Shown piece after piece: positions 17,097-26,329 of a stretch of 64,000 nt of DNA (its first letter is position 1; the number at the start of each line of letters is the position of its first letter). Source of the DNA: VMCP01 sp965659745 (GTDB lineage: Bacteria > Bacteroidota > Bacteroidia > NS11-12g > UBA955); assembly GCA_965659745.1 (NCBI GenBank), contig CBFHXF010000001.1, positions 1 through 64,000 of the forward strand, in the 5' to 3' direction. The notes beneath the pieces are model-generated. The model was not told where the DNA came from. It worked only from the letters and a program-made list of their open reading frames with translations, and did no database searches. Made by a program: the position numbers and the translations under genes.

Positions 17097-18492
17097 TTAG
17101 TATTTCCTTTTTGGTAGCATTCAAGATATCAAAGGCGCTTTCGCTATTCTTTGATTCTGCATATACTCTCAATACGGGTTCCGTACCTGAAGGACGAATC
17201 ATTACCCAAGAGCCATCTTCGAGATGGAATTTAAATCCATCAACGCTTTCTGTTCTAATAATTTTATAGCTCCCAAATGAATTGTAACTATTTTCCTGAC
17301 ATTTATTTATGATATCTTTCTTAGATTCATTGTTTAAGTGAAGGTCGTAACGTTCAACAGCAAATGATCCCACTTTTTCATAAACCGCATCTATTAATTG
17401 AGAAATGGTTTTTCCGGTTTTTGCAGCATATTCCATTAACACCAATCCCATCCAAATGCCATCCCTTTCAGGGATATGTCCTTTTATTGCGATACCACCG
17501 CTTTCCTCAGCACCTATAAGTACATCGTCTGTAACCATGTATTCACAAATGTATTTGAATCCAATCTTGGTAGTAATGGTTTCCAATCCTTTAAGCTCAC
17601 ATAGTTTAGATACTTTGTCTGTTACAGAAAAGCTTTTTACGACTTTTCCAGTGTAACCTTTATAATCTGTTAGGTATTCGATAAGTAGCAATATCAAATG
17701 ATGTGAATCTACAAAACGACCTTTCTCGTCAAAAAAGCCAATGCGATCGGCATCTCCATCTGTAGCTAAGCCAAATTTATAATCTTCAGAAGTAGGAATC
17801 AATTCAGCCATTTCTGGCAAGTTTTTAAGTATGGGTTCGGGAGCTCTGCCTTCAAAACCAGGGTTATTATCACCGTGTAAAACGGTTGCATCTGGAAATA
17901 AAGCGGGAATCACATTTCGTCCGGCACCGTACATGGCGTCGTATACCAAGTTTTTCCCAACTCCTTGTAAAACATTCATGTCAAATGAATTCTTGCAGTG
18001 TTCTAAATACATGAATTCAAAATCGGCAAAACTAATGCGACCACTGGTTACAAAATGATCAAAATCGTATTCAGGAGTGATAGCCAAATCTGGAATTAAA
18101 TTCTCAATTTCTTCTACCGTGCTTGGAGTTGCAGGACCTCCATAAGCGGCTTTGATTTTGAAGCCGTTGTAGGAGGGAGGGTTGTGCGAGGCCGTTATTA
18201 TGATGCCTAGGCCCACATTTAGGCGTTTTGCCGCCAACGAAATCATAGGCGTAGATACAAATTCCTTCGACATTACGACATCAATACCATGTGCGGCAAA
18301 AACGGTTGCAGCTTCACGAGCAAACATATTTCCAGCAAATCTGCAGTCGTGTCCCAAGACGATTTTCTTTGGTAATTCGCTGCTATTCAGCCATTCAGCA
18401 CTTGCATAAGCAACACGTCTTACATTTTCTGTAGTGAAGTTTTCGGCGATAATATCTCTCCAGCCGTCGGTTCCAAATTTTATTTTGTACAT
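17089..18492 (-). CDS. Phosphoglucomutase/phosphomannomutase family protein
   Basis: 467 residues with all four alpha-D-phosphohexomutase regions: the phosphoserine loop TASHNPPSYNGFK, the metal-binding loop DGDADRIG, the sugar-binding loop around GAEESGGIAIKGHIPERDG, and the phosphate-binding loop RPSGTEPVLRVYAE. It interconverts hexose 1- and 6-phosphates; the specificity (glucose, mannose or glucosamine) is not certain, and the length and GEESGG-type loop suit a phosphoglucomutase-like enzyme. It is embedded in an apparent operon with gcdH (3 bp upstream) and glsA (8-bp overlap), an odd grouping that may simply be co-transcription. Confidence 0.9.
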   Translation of the reverse strand: MYKIKFGTDGWRDIIAENFTTENVRRVAYASAEWLNSSELPKKIVLGHDCRFAGNMFAREAATVFAAHGIDVVMSKEFVSTPMISLAAKRLNVGLGIIITASHNPPSYNGFKIKAAYGGPATPSTVEEIENLIPDLAITPEYDFDHFVTSGRISFADFEFMYLEHCKNSFDMNVLQGVGKNLVYDAMYGAGRNVIPALFPDATVLHGDNNPGFEGRAPEPILKNLPEMAELIPTSEDYKFGLATDGDADRIGFFDEKGRFVDSHHLILLLIEYLTDYKGYTGKVVKSFSVTDKVSKLCELKGLETITTKIGFKYICEYMVTDDVLIGAEESGGIAIKGHIPERDGIWMGLVLMEYAAKTGKTISQLIDAVYEKVGSFAVERYDLHLNNESKKDIINKCQENSYNSFGSYKIIRTESVDGFKFHLEDGSWVMIRPSGTEPVLRVYAESKNSESAFDILNATKKEILND

Positions 18493-18495
18493 ATT

Positions 18496-19713
18496 TTATT
18501 CAAATGCGTTAATTCCTGTTATTTCCATTCCTAAAATGAGCAAATGTATATCGTGCGTACCTTCATAGGTAATTACCGATTCTAAATTTGCCATATGTCT
18601 CATAATCGAATAATCGCCGGAAATGCCATTTCCTCCTAAAATTTGGCGACATTCACGAGCAACTTGCAATGCCATTTCAACATTGTTTCTTTTTGCCATT
18701 GATATTTGTGCAGGTGTGGCTTTGCCCTCGTTCATTAATACACCCAATCTCCATGAGAGTAGTTGTGCTTTTGTGATCTCAGTAAGAGCTTCGCTCAGCT
18801 TTTTTTGTTGTAATTGGAAAGATGCAATAGGTCTGCCAAATTGTATTCGTTCCAAAGCATATTTCTTTGCTGTTTCAAAACAATCCATGGCCGCTCCAAT
18901 TACGCCCCAACAAATTCCATATCGTGCAGAATTCAAGCAACTTAAAGGACCTTTTAATCCCACAACACCAGGAAGGATATTGGCTTTAGGAACTTTCACG
19001 TCTCTAAACACCAATTCCCCGGTTGCACTTGCACGCAAACTCCATTTATTATGTATTTCAGGGGTGCTGAATCCTTCCATGCCCCTTTCAACTATTATGC
19101 CTTGAACTTTTCCTTGAGGGTTTTTAGCCCAAACAATCGCTATATCAGCAAAAGGGGCATTGCTGATCCACGTTTTGGACCCATTTAATATAACAAAATC
19201 CCCTTCATCTGAAAAATGAGTCAACATGCCATTTGGGTTGCTCCCGTGATCGGGTTCGGTCAATCCAAAAGCACCCAGCCATTCTCCACTCGCTAATTTG
19301 GGCAAATACTTTTTCTTCTGTTCATCTGAACCAAACAAATAAATAGGATGCATTACCAACGAACCTTGAACGCTAGCCGTACTGCGAATACCGCTGTCTC
19401 CACGCTCGACTTCTTGCATCATTAATCCGTATGTAAGGTAGTCAGCACCCGATCCACCAAATTCTAAGGGCACATGAGGTCCAAACAATCCTAAATTACC
19501 CATTTCTGGGATTAATTCCTTGGGGAAGTAGCATTCTTGTGCGCATTCGTTTATGATAGGAGTTAGGCGTTTTTTAACCCAATTCCTAACGGATTCTCTA
19601 ATTTGAATATGCTCTTGTGTTAATAAATCGTCAATCCCATAAAAGTCACAACCGTGAAAAGTATCGCGACTTGAATGAGATTGCCATAATTCCTCTAACT
19701 TTGAACGTTCCAT
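18496..19713 (-). CDS. gcdH: Glutaryl-CoA dehydrogenase-like acyl-CoA dehydrogenase
   Basis: 405 residues with the full acyl-CoA dehydrogenase fold. The FAD/substrate motif FGLTEPDHGSNP, the helix RIQFGRPIASFQLQQKKL and the C-terminal catalytic glutamate in VITYEGTHDIHLLILG match glutaryl-CoA dehydrogenase more closely than straight-chain dehydrogenases. GcdH oxidises and decarboxylates glutaryl-CoA to crotonyl-CoA in lysine and tryptophan breakdown. A -7 box (TACATTTG on the minus strand) lies at 19724-19731, 10 nt upstream. It is the first gene of the gcdH-phosphohexomutase-glsA-glsB run. Confidence 0.88.
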   Translation of the reverse strand: MERSKLEELWQSHSSRDTFHGCDFYGIDDLLTQEHIQIRESVRNWVKKRLTPIINECAQECYFPKELIPEMGNLGLFGPHVPLEFGGSGADYLTYGLMMQEVERGDSGIRSTASVQGSLVMHPIYLFGSDEQKKKYLPKLASGEWLGAFGLTEPDHGSNPNGMLTHFSDEGDFVILNGSKTWISNAPFADIAIVWAKNPQGKVQGIIVERGMEGFSTPEIHNKWSLRASATGELVFRDVKVPKANILPGVVGLKGPLSCLNSARYGICWGVIGAAMDCFETAKKYALERIQFGRPIASFQLQQKKLSEALTEITKAQLLSWRLGVLMNEGKATPAQISMAKRNNVEMALQVARECRQILGGNGISGDYSIMRHMANLESVITYEGTHDIHLLILGMEITGINAFE

Positions 19714-19723
19714 GTATTCGTTA

Positions 19724-19731
19724 CAAATGTA
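19724..19731 (-). promoter_or_regulatory. -7 promoter box of the gcdH operon
   Basis: TACATTTG on the minus strand, a perfect TAnnTTTG match, 10 nt from the gcdH ATG. It lies in the 49-bp divergent gap shared with folB. Confidence 0.55.
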
Positions 19732-19762
19732 ATAAAGTGATTTTGTTCTACATGTTTTTTTA

Positions 19763-20134
19763 ATGAACAGTATGTTAATCCTTGTAAGTGTCCAAAAATA
19801 TCACATTTTCCTTCCCATCGGATGGTACCAAGAGGAAATTAAAGTTAAAACCGAGGTGCTAATCGATGTAGAAATTGAATATAGTGCATCTCAGGTTCAT
19901 GATGATTTGAACAGTACCATCGATTATGCCGAAATTCATCGACTGATAAAAAAACTATCGGTAAATTCATATCGGCTTTTAGAGTCCTTTGGGGAAGTTT
20001 TTCTGAAGCAGATTTCACAACGTTACACCCATTTGGATGTGAATTTTGTTAAAATACGAATTCATAAACCTCAAATTCTAGAGAAAAACAGTAGTTGTGA
20101 AGCTCAATTTATTGAGATGCGAATGGATTTTTAA
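19763..20134 (+). CDS. folB: Dihydroneopterin aldolase
   Basis: 123 residues, the usual length for FolB. The order of conserved elements fits: IGWYQEEIKVKTEVLIDVEI, then STIDYAEIHRLIKKL, then the catalytic-site Glu in RLLESFGEVFLKQI, and the basic residue in VKIRIHKPQ. The enzyme cleaves 7,8-dihydroneopterin to 6-hydroxymethyl-dihydropterin in folate synthesis. A second ATG three codons downstream (19772) is an equally possible start. It is divergent from gcdH and no other folate gene is adjacent. Confidence 0.82.
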   Translation: MNSMLILVSVQKYHIFLPIGWYQEEIKVKTEVLIDVEIEYSASQVHDDLNSTIDYAEIHRLIKKLSVNSYRLLESFGEVFLKQISQRYTHLDVNFVKIRIHKPQILEKNSSCEAQFIEMRMDF

Positions 20135-20196
20135 TCGATATGTCGAATTTCCGTGTTATTTATAATTCAATGTTTTTAATGCTTATTCAATTTCTT

Positions 20197-20204
20197 TATT
20201 TTTG
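20197..20204 (+). promoter_or_regulatory. -7 promoter box of the TonB receptor operon
   Basis: TATTTTTG ends 6 nt before the ATG at 20211. It covers the in-frame TTG at 20202, ruling that out as the start if this promoter is used. Confidence 0.6.
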
Positions 20205-20210
20205 AATCCT

Positions 20211-22550
20211 ATGCACGTGCGCCTTTTTCTAATTTTCTTATGCTTAGGGATGCAAAATGTAATGGCGCAAAATCAAGCAGTTACAGGTTGGATTTTCGAT
20301 GAAGCTACTTTAGAAAACATACCTTCTGCAGTAATTATAGACAAACAAACTAATCTTTATACGGAAAGTAACAGCGAAGGCTATTATCAACTTCTCACCC
20401 GGAACGGACAGCGAGAGTTATGGTATGCAGCACCCGGATATAAGGCTCACAAAGTAATTGTCGATGTAAAAGGTGTGGTATTGAATAACGTATTCCTCAA
20501 GCCCGTCGATTTCGATGAAGTAGATTCCTCAGCTGAACTCGCCGCCCTGTTCACGAGTAAAACAGCGTTCTATAAGGTTTTACCAAGGCAAGTTCAACAA
20601 TACAAATCTTTATTTGGGATTTCCGACCCACTCAAGATATTTCAGTTTTTACCAGGTGTAATGGGGGGAATCGAAGGCTTGTCCTCACTGTATATTAGAG
20701 GCAGTAATTCCGATCAAAACTTAATGCTAATGAATGGCCTTCCTTTGTATGGAAACGGGCATGTTTGGGGATTATTGTCTAACTACAATCCAGATATAAT
20801 CCAAAGTGCCGAGTTATACAGAGGTGTTTCTCCGGCACGTTTTGGAAATCGAGCAGGGGGAGGAGTACTCGATATTGTCACAAACGGAGGAAACGCTGAA
20901 AAATGGAAAGGATCGATCAATATGGATTTAGCCACCGCAAGTATTGCGTTAAATGGTCCATTAGACAAACAGGGTAAATTAACAGCCTCTTTAGGCTACA
21001 GAAGGTCTTACCTCGATTTAATGTTAACTTCATTAGCGCCCGAATTGAACGAAGCACTTATTGGCAATATTCATGATGTGAACCTTAAAGTCAATTATAA
21101 AAAGAGCCGATTTGAACATTGGAATTTTTGGTTTTATAACGGAAGAGATAAGTATGGGGTAAATTTTGAGACATCTATTTCTGATTCGCTAGGGCGCTCA
21201 GTAGACCTCAATATTGGTTTAGGTTGGCAATGGCAAAATACACTCTCAGGAGTGAATTACTTTAAAGAGATTAATAAAAGACACTTCATGCATGCCTCTA
21301 TTGGTATTTCGCGATATAAATACCGTAGGCATGAAACATTTGGAACTGCATCATTTAACAATGGAGTCAAACAGACGGGTGAATTCTTCTTTGAAGAAAA
21401 CAACAGCATCACAGATTTAAACGCTTCTGTTGATTTAGAATATTTGTATGGAACCAAAACAAAGTTAAGATACGGAACACATTGGGTTACCCATAATATG
21501 AAACCCGGTGAATTGGTGTTGAGGGAAATTCTTAACTCAAATACACAGGCTGAAAATTTATACGGAGCCGTTAACAATCAATTTCCATCCGAGTGGTCAA
21601 CCTATGGTGAGTTTGATTTTCATTCAGATAACTACTTAAGCATCAATATTGGAGCAAGGTTATGGTCCTATTTTGGAAGAGACAACAATTTCCTAAGAAT
21701 AGAACCAAGAATTACCCTAAATCAACGGTTGCATGGAAACAGAAGATTCCAACTAGGACTTTCCATGAACAACCAAGGAATTCATCAATTGTCAAGCGTA
21801 ACAGGTATTTTACCTCAAGATGTTTGGTTTCCAACAAGCGGAAACCTAAAACCACAACAAACCAGTCAATTCTCCGCAGCCTATATACAGCCACTTGCCG
21901 GAGGCTTTGAATTCTCCATAGAAGGATATTACAAGTACTTTACGGGTTTAATGTATATTCAGGAAAGTCGAGATGAAAAGCTTTCCAGAAATTATTGGGA
22001 GCAAATGATTTCTCAAGGTACCGGAAATGCCAGTGGTATTGAATTCTTAATCTCCAAAAGGTCAGGGCGATTAAATATGATTTCTTCTTACACATACAGC
22101 AGGACAAATAGGTTGTTCGAAGATGTAAATGGTGGAATTGCATATCCATTTAGATGGGACAGGCCCCATAAATTTGCCTTTCAATTGGTGTTTCAGCCCA
22201 GTCCCACAATTAATTTCAATTTAAATGCTGTGATCATGTCCGGAAATCCTGTAACCGTTCCTACGGGTAGGTATTTTACCGTAGATAATCGTTTGGTTTA
22301 TGATTTTTCAAAGGTTAATAATTATCGCTTGCCTACATATCAAAGAATTGATGTTGGATTTACAAAAGAGATCAAACCCGAAGAACATTTTGAAACCCGT
22401 GAGTTTTACGGAATTCACATTTATAACTTAATGGGGGTTAATAATCCGGTAAATGCTGAATTTCAATTTGATGATTTGGGAAATATGAAATTGATCGGCA
22501 CGTCTTATTTTACATTTGTTCCATCTGCTTTTTACAGAATCGAATTTTGA
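20211..22550 (+). CDS. TonB-dependent outer-membrane receptor with carboxypeptidase-like N-terminal domain
   Basis: 779 residues from the ATG at 20211. A signal peptide ends at about residue 20 (...QNVMAQ). Residues ~23-95 form a CarboxypepD_reg-like beta-sandwich (VTGWIFDEATLENIPSAVII). The plug domain follows with FLPGVMGGIEGLSSLYIRGSNSDQN and ARFGNRAGGGVLDI, and the remainder is a 22-strand barrel ending in an aromatic-X-Phe (YRIEF). Such receptors import large or scarce substrates using TonB energy. No SusD gene is adjacent; instead a DUF4249 lipoprotein overlaps the stop by 4 bp, a recurring pairing in Bacteroidota. The substrate is unknown. Confidence 0.92.
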   Translation: MHVRLFLIFLCLGMQNVMAQNQAVTGWIFDEATLENIPSAVIIDKQTNLYTESNSEGYYQLLTRNGQRELWYAAPGYKAHKVIVDVKGVVLNNVFLKPVDFDEVDSSAELAALFTSKTAFYKVLPRQVQQYKSLFGISDPLKIFQFLPGVMGGIEGLSSLYIRGSNSDQNLMLMNGLPLYGNGHVWGLLSNYNPDIIQSAELYRGVSPARFGNRAGGGVLDIVTNGGNAEKWKGSINMDLATASIALNGPLDKQGKLTASLGYRRSYLDLMLTSLAPELNEALIGNIHDVNLKVNYKKSRFEHWNFWFYNGRDKYGVNFETSISDSLGRSVDLNIGLGWQWQNTLSGVNYFKEINKRHFMHASIGISRYKYRRHETFGTASFNNGVKQTGEFFFEENNSITDLNASVDLEYLYGTKTKLRYGTHWVTHNMKPGELVLREILNSNTQAENLYGAVNNQFPSEWSTYGEFDFHSDNYLSINIGARLWSYFGRDNNFLRIEPRITLNQRLHGNRRFQLGLSMNNQGIHQLSSVTGILPQDVWFPTSGNLKPQQTSQFSAAYIQPLAGGFEFSIEGYYKYFTGLMYIQESRDEKLSRNYWEQMISQGTGNASGIEFLISKRSGRLNMISSYTYSRTNRLFEDVNGGIAYPFRWDRPHKFAFQLVFQPSPTINFNLNAVIMSGNPVTVPTGRYFTVDNRLVYDFSKVNNYRLPTYQRIDVGFTKEIKPEEHFETREFYGIHIYNLMGVNNPVNAEFQFDDLGNMKLIGTSYFTFVPSAFYRIEF

Positions 22551-23401
22551 AGAAAATACTTTATCTAGGCGCCGCTTTGGCTTTGTTTTCATGTGAGCAA
22601 GAATTGCCCACCGACGGTATTGATTTTACTGAAAAAATGGTTGTCAATTTATTGGCGAATAACGATGAAGTTCTCAAAGTTCATGTAGGGAAAACATTGT
22701 CATTGGTAGATTCAAGTGCGGAACTGAAAATTGAAGACGCTAAAGTTTCCATCGTTGATGAGAATGCGAATATTACGGAATTGAAATATACCTTCCTATA
22801 CGGAGGGAAATACGTTTCTGATTTTATTCCCCAACCGAATAAATTTTACAGATTAAATGTGTCACATCCAAAATATCCTACGGCCACCTCGTCATTTATG
22901 ATTCCTAGTGTATTTAAATCGACAGACGCCACTTGGCAGGACAATACAGGAACAGATTCAACAGGCTTTCCAACGGGGACCATTTCATTTTTAATAAACG
23001 ATGATCCAAATGAACGTAATTTTTATGAAATAGCACTCTTCCGATTTGAAGATTTGGGGCCTGCTTGGGAAGTAATGCCCGTAATCCCTGAAAATCCAGA
23101 AATTGCTGCAGATCCGATATTCAATCCGGAAGGAGCCCTCATTTTAGAAGATGCCGGCTTCAACGGACAGTCAAAGCAATTGAAATTTTCTACCCCTTTT
23201 GGTAGCAATTTTGGGTCACCCTTCAAGTATTTGGTGGTTGTGAAAAGCCTAAGTCCAGAGTATTTTAAATATTTCAAATCATTAGAGGATTATTCACTTG
23301 AAGGCGGTGTGTTTTCGGACCCAAGTGCGATTTACAACAATATAAATGGTGGAGTAGGAATTTGTGCCGGGGCTTCTATATCGAAAGACACCATTCGATA
23401 G
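22547..23401 (+). CDS. DUF4249 family lipoprotein
   Basis: 284 residues. The start is a TTG at 22547 overlapping the receptor stop in TTGA; it yields a convincing lipoprotein signal (MKKILYLGAALALFSCEQE, Cys near residue 16). The mature part matches DUF4249, with KVSIVDENANITEL and YVSDFIPQPNKFYRLNV, followed by a long beta-rich region. DUF4249 proteins are surface-associated partners of TonB receptors without a defined biochemical role. Translational coupling to the receptor is likely because the start is inside its stop codon. The sequence ends with CAGASISKDTIR. Confidence 0.88.
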   Translation: MKKILYLGAALALFSCEQELPTDGIDFTEKMVVNLLANNDEVLKVHVGKTLSLVDSSAELKIEDAKVSIVDENANITELKYTFLYGGKYVSDFIPQPNKFYRLNVSHPKYPTATSSFMIPSVFKSTDATWQDNTGTDSTGFPTGTISFLINDDPNERNFYEIALFRFEDLGPAWEVMPVIPENPEIAADPIFNPEGALILEDAGFNGQSKQLKFSTPFGSNFGSPFKYLVVVKSLSPEYFKYFKSLEDYSLEGGVFSDPSAIYNNINGGVGICAGASISKDTIR

Positions 23402-23448
23402 TGATTCCATCTCAAAATAGCAATTAAACAGCGTTTTAGTATTTACAT

Positions 23449-26244
23449 ATGTCCAAAGAATCGGAAATCCGAATTAAAAATGCCCAACAACACAATCTAA
23501 AAGGGATTAGTGTTACAATACCTCAAAATTCATTTACCGTAGTAACCGGTGTTTCTGGTTCAGGGAAGTCTTCCTTGATATTTGATACTTTATTTGCCGA
23601 AGGGCAAAGAAGGTATGTGGAGAGTTTAAGTGCCTATGCCCGTCAATTTATGGGCAGGATGAAAAAACCAGCGGTCGATACAATAGATGGACTCTGTCCT
23701 GCAATTGCAATTGAACAAAAGGTTAATACGCAAAATCCCCGAAGTACCGTATCTACATCAACTGAGATTTACGATTATTTGAAGTTGTTATTCGCTAGAA
23801 TCGGACATACAATTTCTCCAATTTCCGGAAAAGAAGTGAACCGCGATTCTGTTACCGATGTGTTTAATACATGTGTTACATTGCCAGAAAGTCATATGCT
23901 ACTGGTAATGTATCCTATAAAACACACCGATGTTTCTACTTTAGAAGTATTGCTCTCTAAAGGATTTAATCGTGTTTTTATTGATAATGTAATGGTCAAA
24001 ATTGAAGATGCCATTACTGAAACCAAACCATTAAGTATAGGTGATTTTGTAATTGTTGATCGACTTAAGTCAGATCCAAGTTCTGATGAATACAAAAATC
24101 GCTTATATGATAGTATTGAAACCGCCTTTTGGGAAGGAGAAGGGGATTGTACCATTTTTGACTATACCGATAAAATAGCCCATGCTTTCAATAATCGATT
24201 TGAATTGGATGGGATGGAATTTGAAATTCCCTCAAAAGATTTTTTAAGCTTTAATAATCCTTATGGGGCATGTAAAAAATGTGAAGGATTTGGTTCGGTT
24301 TTGGGAATTGATGAAAATTTAGTCATACCCGACAAAACGCTAAGTGTTTATGAAGGTTGTGTTGCTCCATGGAAAGGCGAGATTATGAGCGATTGGAAAA
24401 ATCATTTCATTCAAAAAGCGGCTAAAATTAGTTTCCCTGTGCATCGGGCATACAGTCAATTAAGCAAAGATGAACAAAAATTGCTTTGGGAGGGAAGAAA
24501 AGACATTTTAGGGATTCGCGACTTTTTTAAACATTTAGAGGATAACAATTACAAGATACAATACCGTGTACTCGCAGCACGATATCGTGGAAAAACCGTT
24601 TGTCCTGATTGTAAAGGAACACGACTTCGCTTGGATGCGTCTTATGTAAAATTGGTGCATACCCTAGATAACGACATTCCAAAGTATACCAGTATACAAG
24701 ATGTATTATTAATGAGCGTAGAACAAGCGCATCATTATTTTTCCAATTTGAAGTTGAATGAAGTCGATGAAGAAATTTCTAAGCGAATTTTAGATGAAAT
24801 TACGAGAAGACTTCATTATTTATCGAATGTGGGACTCGGTTATTTGAATTTGAACCGTTTGAGTAATTCGTTAAGTGGTGGAGAAAGTCAGCGTATCAAT
24901 CTTGCAACTAACCTAGGCTCTAATTTAACCGGATCCATGTATATACTAGATGAACCTAGTATAGGACTGCACAGTCGCGATACCGATCGATTAATTGAGG
25001 TTCTAAAAAATCTGCAAAATGAAGGCAATACGGTAATTGTAGTGGAACACGACGAAGAAATAATGCGCCAATCGGAATATATAATTGATATCGGTCCGAA
25101 AGCGGGTAGTTTAGGCGGTGAACTGGTATTTGCGGGTGATTTTCAATCGCTTTTAAGAGATGATAATAGTTTAACAGCGGCTTTTCTTACCAATAGAGAG
25201 CAAATTTCACCTCTTAAACAAAGAATAACGAATCATTTTATAACTCTAGAGGGGGCCACAGCGCATAATTTGAAAAATGTGAGTGTTCGAATACCTTTGG
25301 AAACATTAACTTGTGTAACAGGCGTTTCGGGTTCTGGGAAAACCACATTGATTAAACAGGTTCTTTTTCCGGCATTATCTCGACATTTTGGACAGTTTAC
25401 TTCTCAGCTACCAGGCTCTTATAAAAGTATTGCAGGCGATTTACATCTGCTTAAATCAGTAGAGTTTGTAGATCAGAATCCTATTGGGAAAAGTTCCAGA
25501 AGCAATCCAGTTACGTATATTAAAGCCTATGATGAAATTCGCGATTTATACTCAAAAACAAGCGTTTCAAAGCGCATGGGGTATAAACCTTCGCATTTTT
25601 CATTCAACGTAGATGGTGGTCGATGCGATAATTGTCAAGGGGAAGGAGAAACGGTTATTGAAATGCAATTCATGGCAGATATCAAATTGCCCTGCGAAGT
25701 TTGTAACGGAAAGCGGTTTAAAAAAGAGGTATTAGAAGCGCAACACAAAGAGAAAAACATCTTTGATGTGCTTGAAATGACAGTAGATGAAGCCATTGTG
25801 TTTTTTGATGAGGAGAAGTCGATAGCCGAAAAATTAAAACCCTTACAAGATGTAGGTTTAGGTTATGTAAAGCTCGGACAAGGAAGTAACACCTTGAGTG
25901 GAGGTGAAGCCCAAAGAGTTAAACTTGCATTTTATTTGAGCAAAGCTTCCCCATTTAAAGAGGGAGGCGTTATGTTTATTTTCGATGAGCCCACTACTGG
26001 ACTGCATTTTTATGATATTCAAAAATTGTTAAACTCCTTCAATGCCTTGATTAGTAAGGGAAATACTATTGTTTGTATTGAACATAACTTAGATGTGGTG
26101 AAGTGTGCCGATTGGATTATCGATTTGGGTCCCGAAGCAGGGGACAAAGGGGGGAATTTGGTTTATCAAGGTGAACGTGATGGAATTAAAAAATGCCCCG
26201 ATAGCATTACTGGGCATTATTTAATTGAAAAACTATTAAACTAG
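23449..26244 (+). CDS. uvrA: Excinuclease ABC subunit A
   Basis: 931 residues with two ABC ATPase modules: Walker A GVSGSGKSS near residue 35 and GVSGSGKTT near residue 628; signature motifs LSGGESQR and LSGGEAQR; Walker B stretches ILDEPSIGLH and IFDEPTTGLH. UvrA finds bulky DNA lesions with UvrB in nucleotide excision repair. The C-terminal zinc module is complete (CDNCQGEGE ... CEVCNGKR). In the N-terminal zinc module only one CxxC pair is present (CKKCEGFG): the usual upstream pair is replaced by FELDGMEFEIPS. A normal UvrA length makes a specialised UvrA2 less likely. It is monocistronic with a strong hairpin after the stop. Confidence 0.97.
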   Translation: MSKESEIRIKNAQQHNLKGISVTIPQNSFTVVTGVSGSGKSSLIFDTLFAEGQRRYVESLSAYARQFMGRMKKPAVDTIDGLCPAIAIEQKVNTQNPRSTVSTSTEIYDYLKLLFARIGHTISPISGKEVNRDSVTDVFNTCVTLPESHMLLVMYPIKHTDVSTLEVLLSKGFNRVFIDNVMVKIEDAITETKPLSIGDFVIVDRLKSDPSSDEYKNRLYDSIETAFWEGEGDCTIFDYTDKIAHAFNNRFELDGMEFEIPSKDFLSFNNPYGACKKCEGFGSVLGIDENLVIPDKTLSVYEGCVAPWKGEIMSDWKNHFIQKAAKISFPVHRAYSQLSKDEQKLLWEGRKDILGIRDFFKHLEDNNYKIQYRVLAARYRGKTVCPDCKGTRLRLDASYVKLVHTLDNDIPKYTSIQDVLLMSVEQAHHYFSNLKLNEVDEEISKRILDEITRRLHYLSNVGLGYLNLNRLSNSLSGGESQRINLATNLGSNLTGSMYILDEPSIGLHSRDTDRLIEVLKNLQNEGNTVIVVEHDEEIMRQSEYIIDIGPKAGSLGGELVFAGDFQSLLRDDNSLTAAFLTNREQISPLKQRITNHFITLEGATAHNLKNVSVRIPLETLTCVTGVSGSGKTTLIKQVLFPALSRHFGQFTSQLPGSYKSIAGDLHLLKSVEFVDQNPIGKSSRSNPVTYIKAYDEIRDLYSKTSVSKRMGYKPSHFSFNVDGGRCDNCQGEGETVIEMQFMADIKLPCEVCNGKRFKKEVLEAQHKEKNIFDVLEMTVDEAIVFFDEEKSIAEKLKPLQDVGLGYVKLGQGSNTLSGGEAQRVKLAFYLSKASPFKEGGVMFIFDEPTTGLHFYDIQKLLNSFNALISKGNTIVCIEHNLDVVKCADWIIDLGPEAGDKGGNLVYQGERDGIKKCPDSITGHYLIEKLLN

Positions 26245-26273
26245 GTTATTTTTATTTGAAACAGTCTTAAATC

Positions 26274-26305
26274 AAAAATGCCCCGGAATTATTCGGGGCA
26301 TTTTT
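26274..26305. terminator. Bidirectional intrinsic terminator between uvrA and the CxxCH T9SS gene
   Basis: A 12-bp perfect stem (AAAAATGCCCCG with CGGGGCATTTTT) around an 8-nt loop, with U-tracts in both directions. It serves the convergent uvrA and downstream minus-strand gene. Confidence 0.9.
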
Positions 26306-26329
26306 ATTTTGGGTCCAAAACAGGATTTA

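Noticed and set aside
20202..20210. TTG start for the TonB receptor
   Set aside because: The TTG is part of a perfect -7 box, so it would lie upstream of the transcript start. The ATG at 20211 fits the signal peptide.
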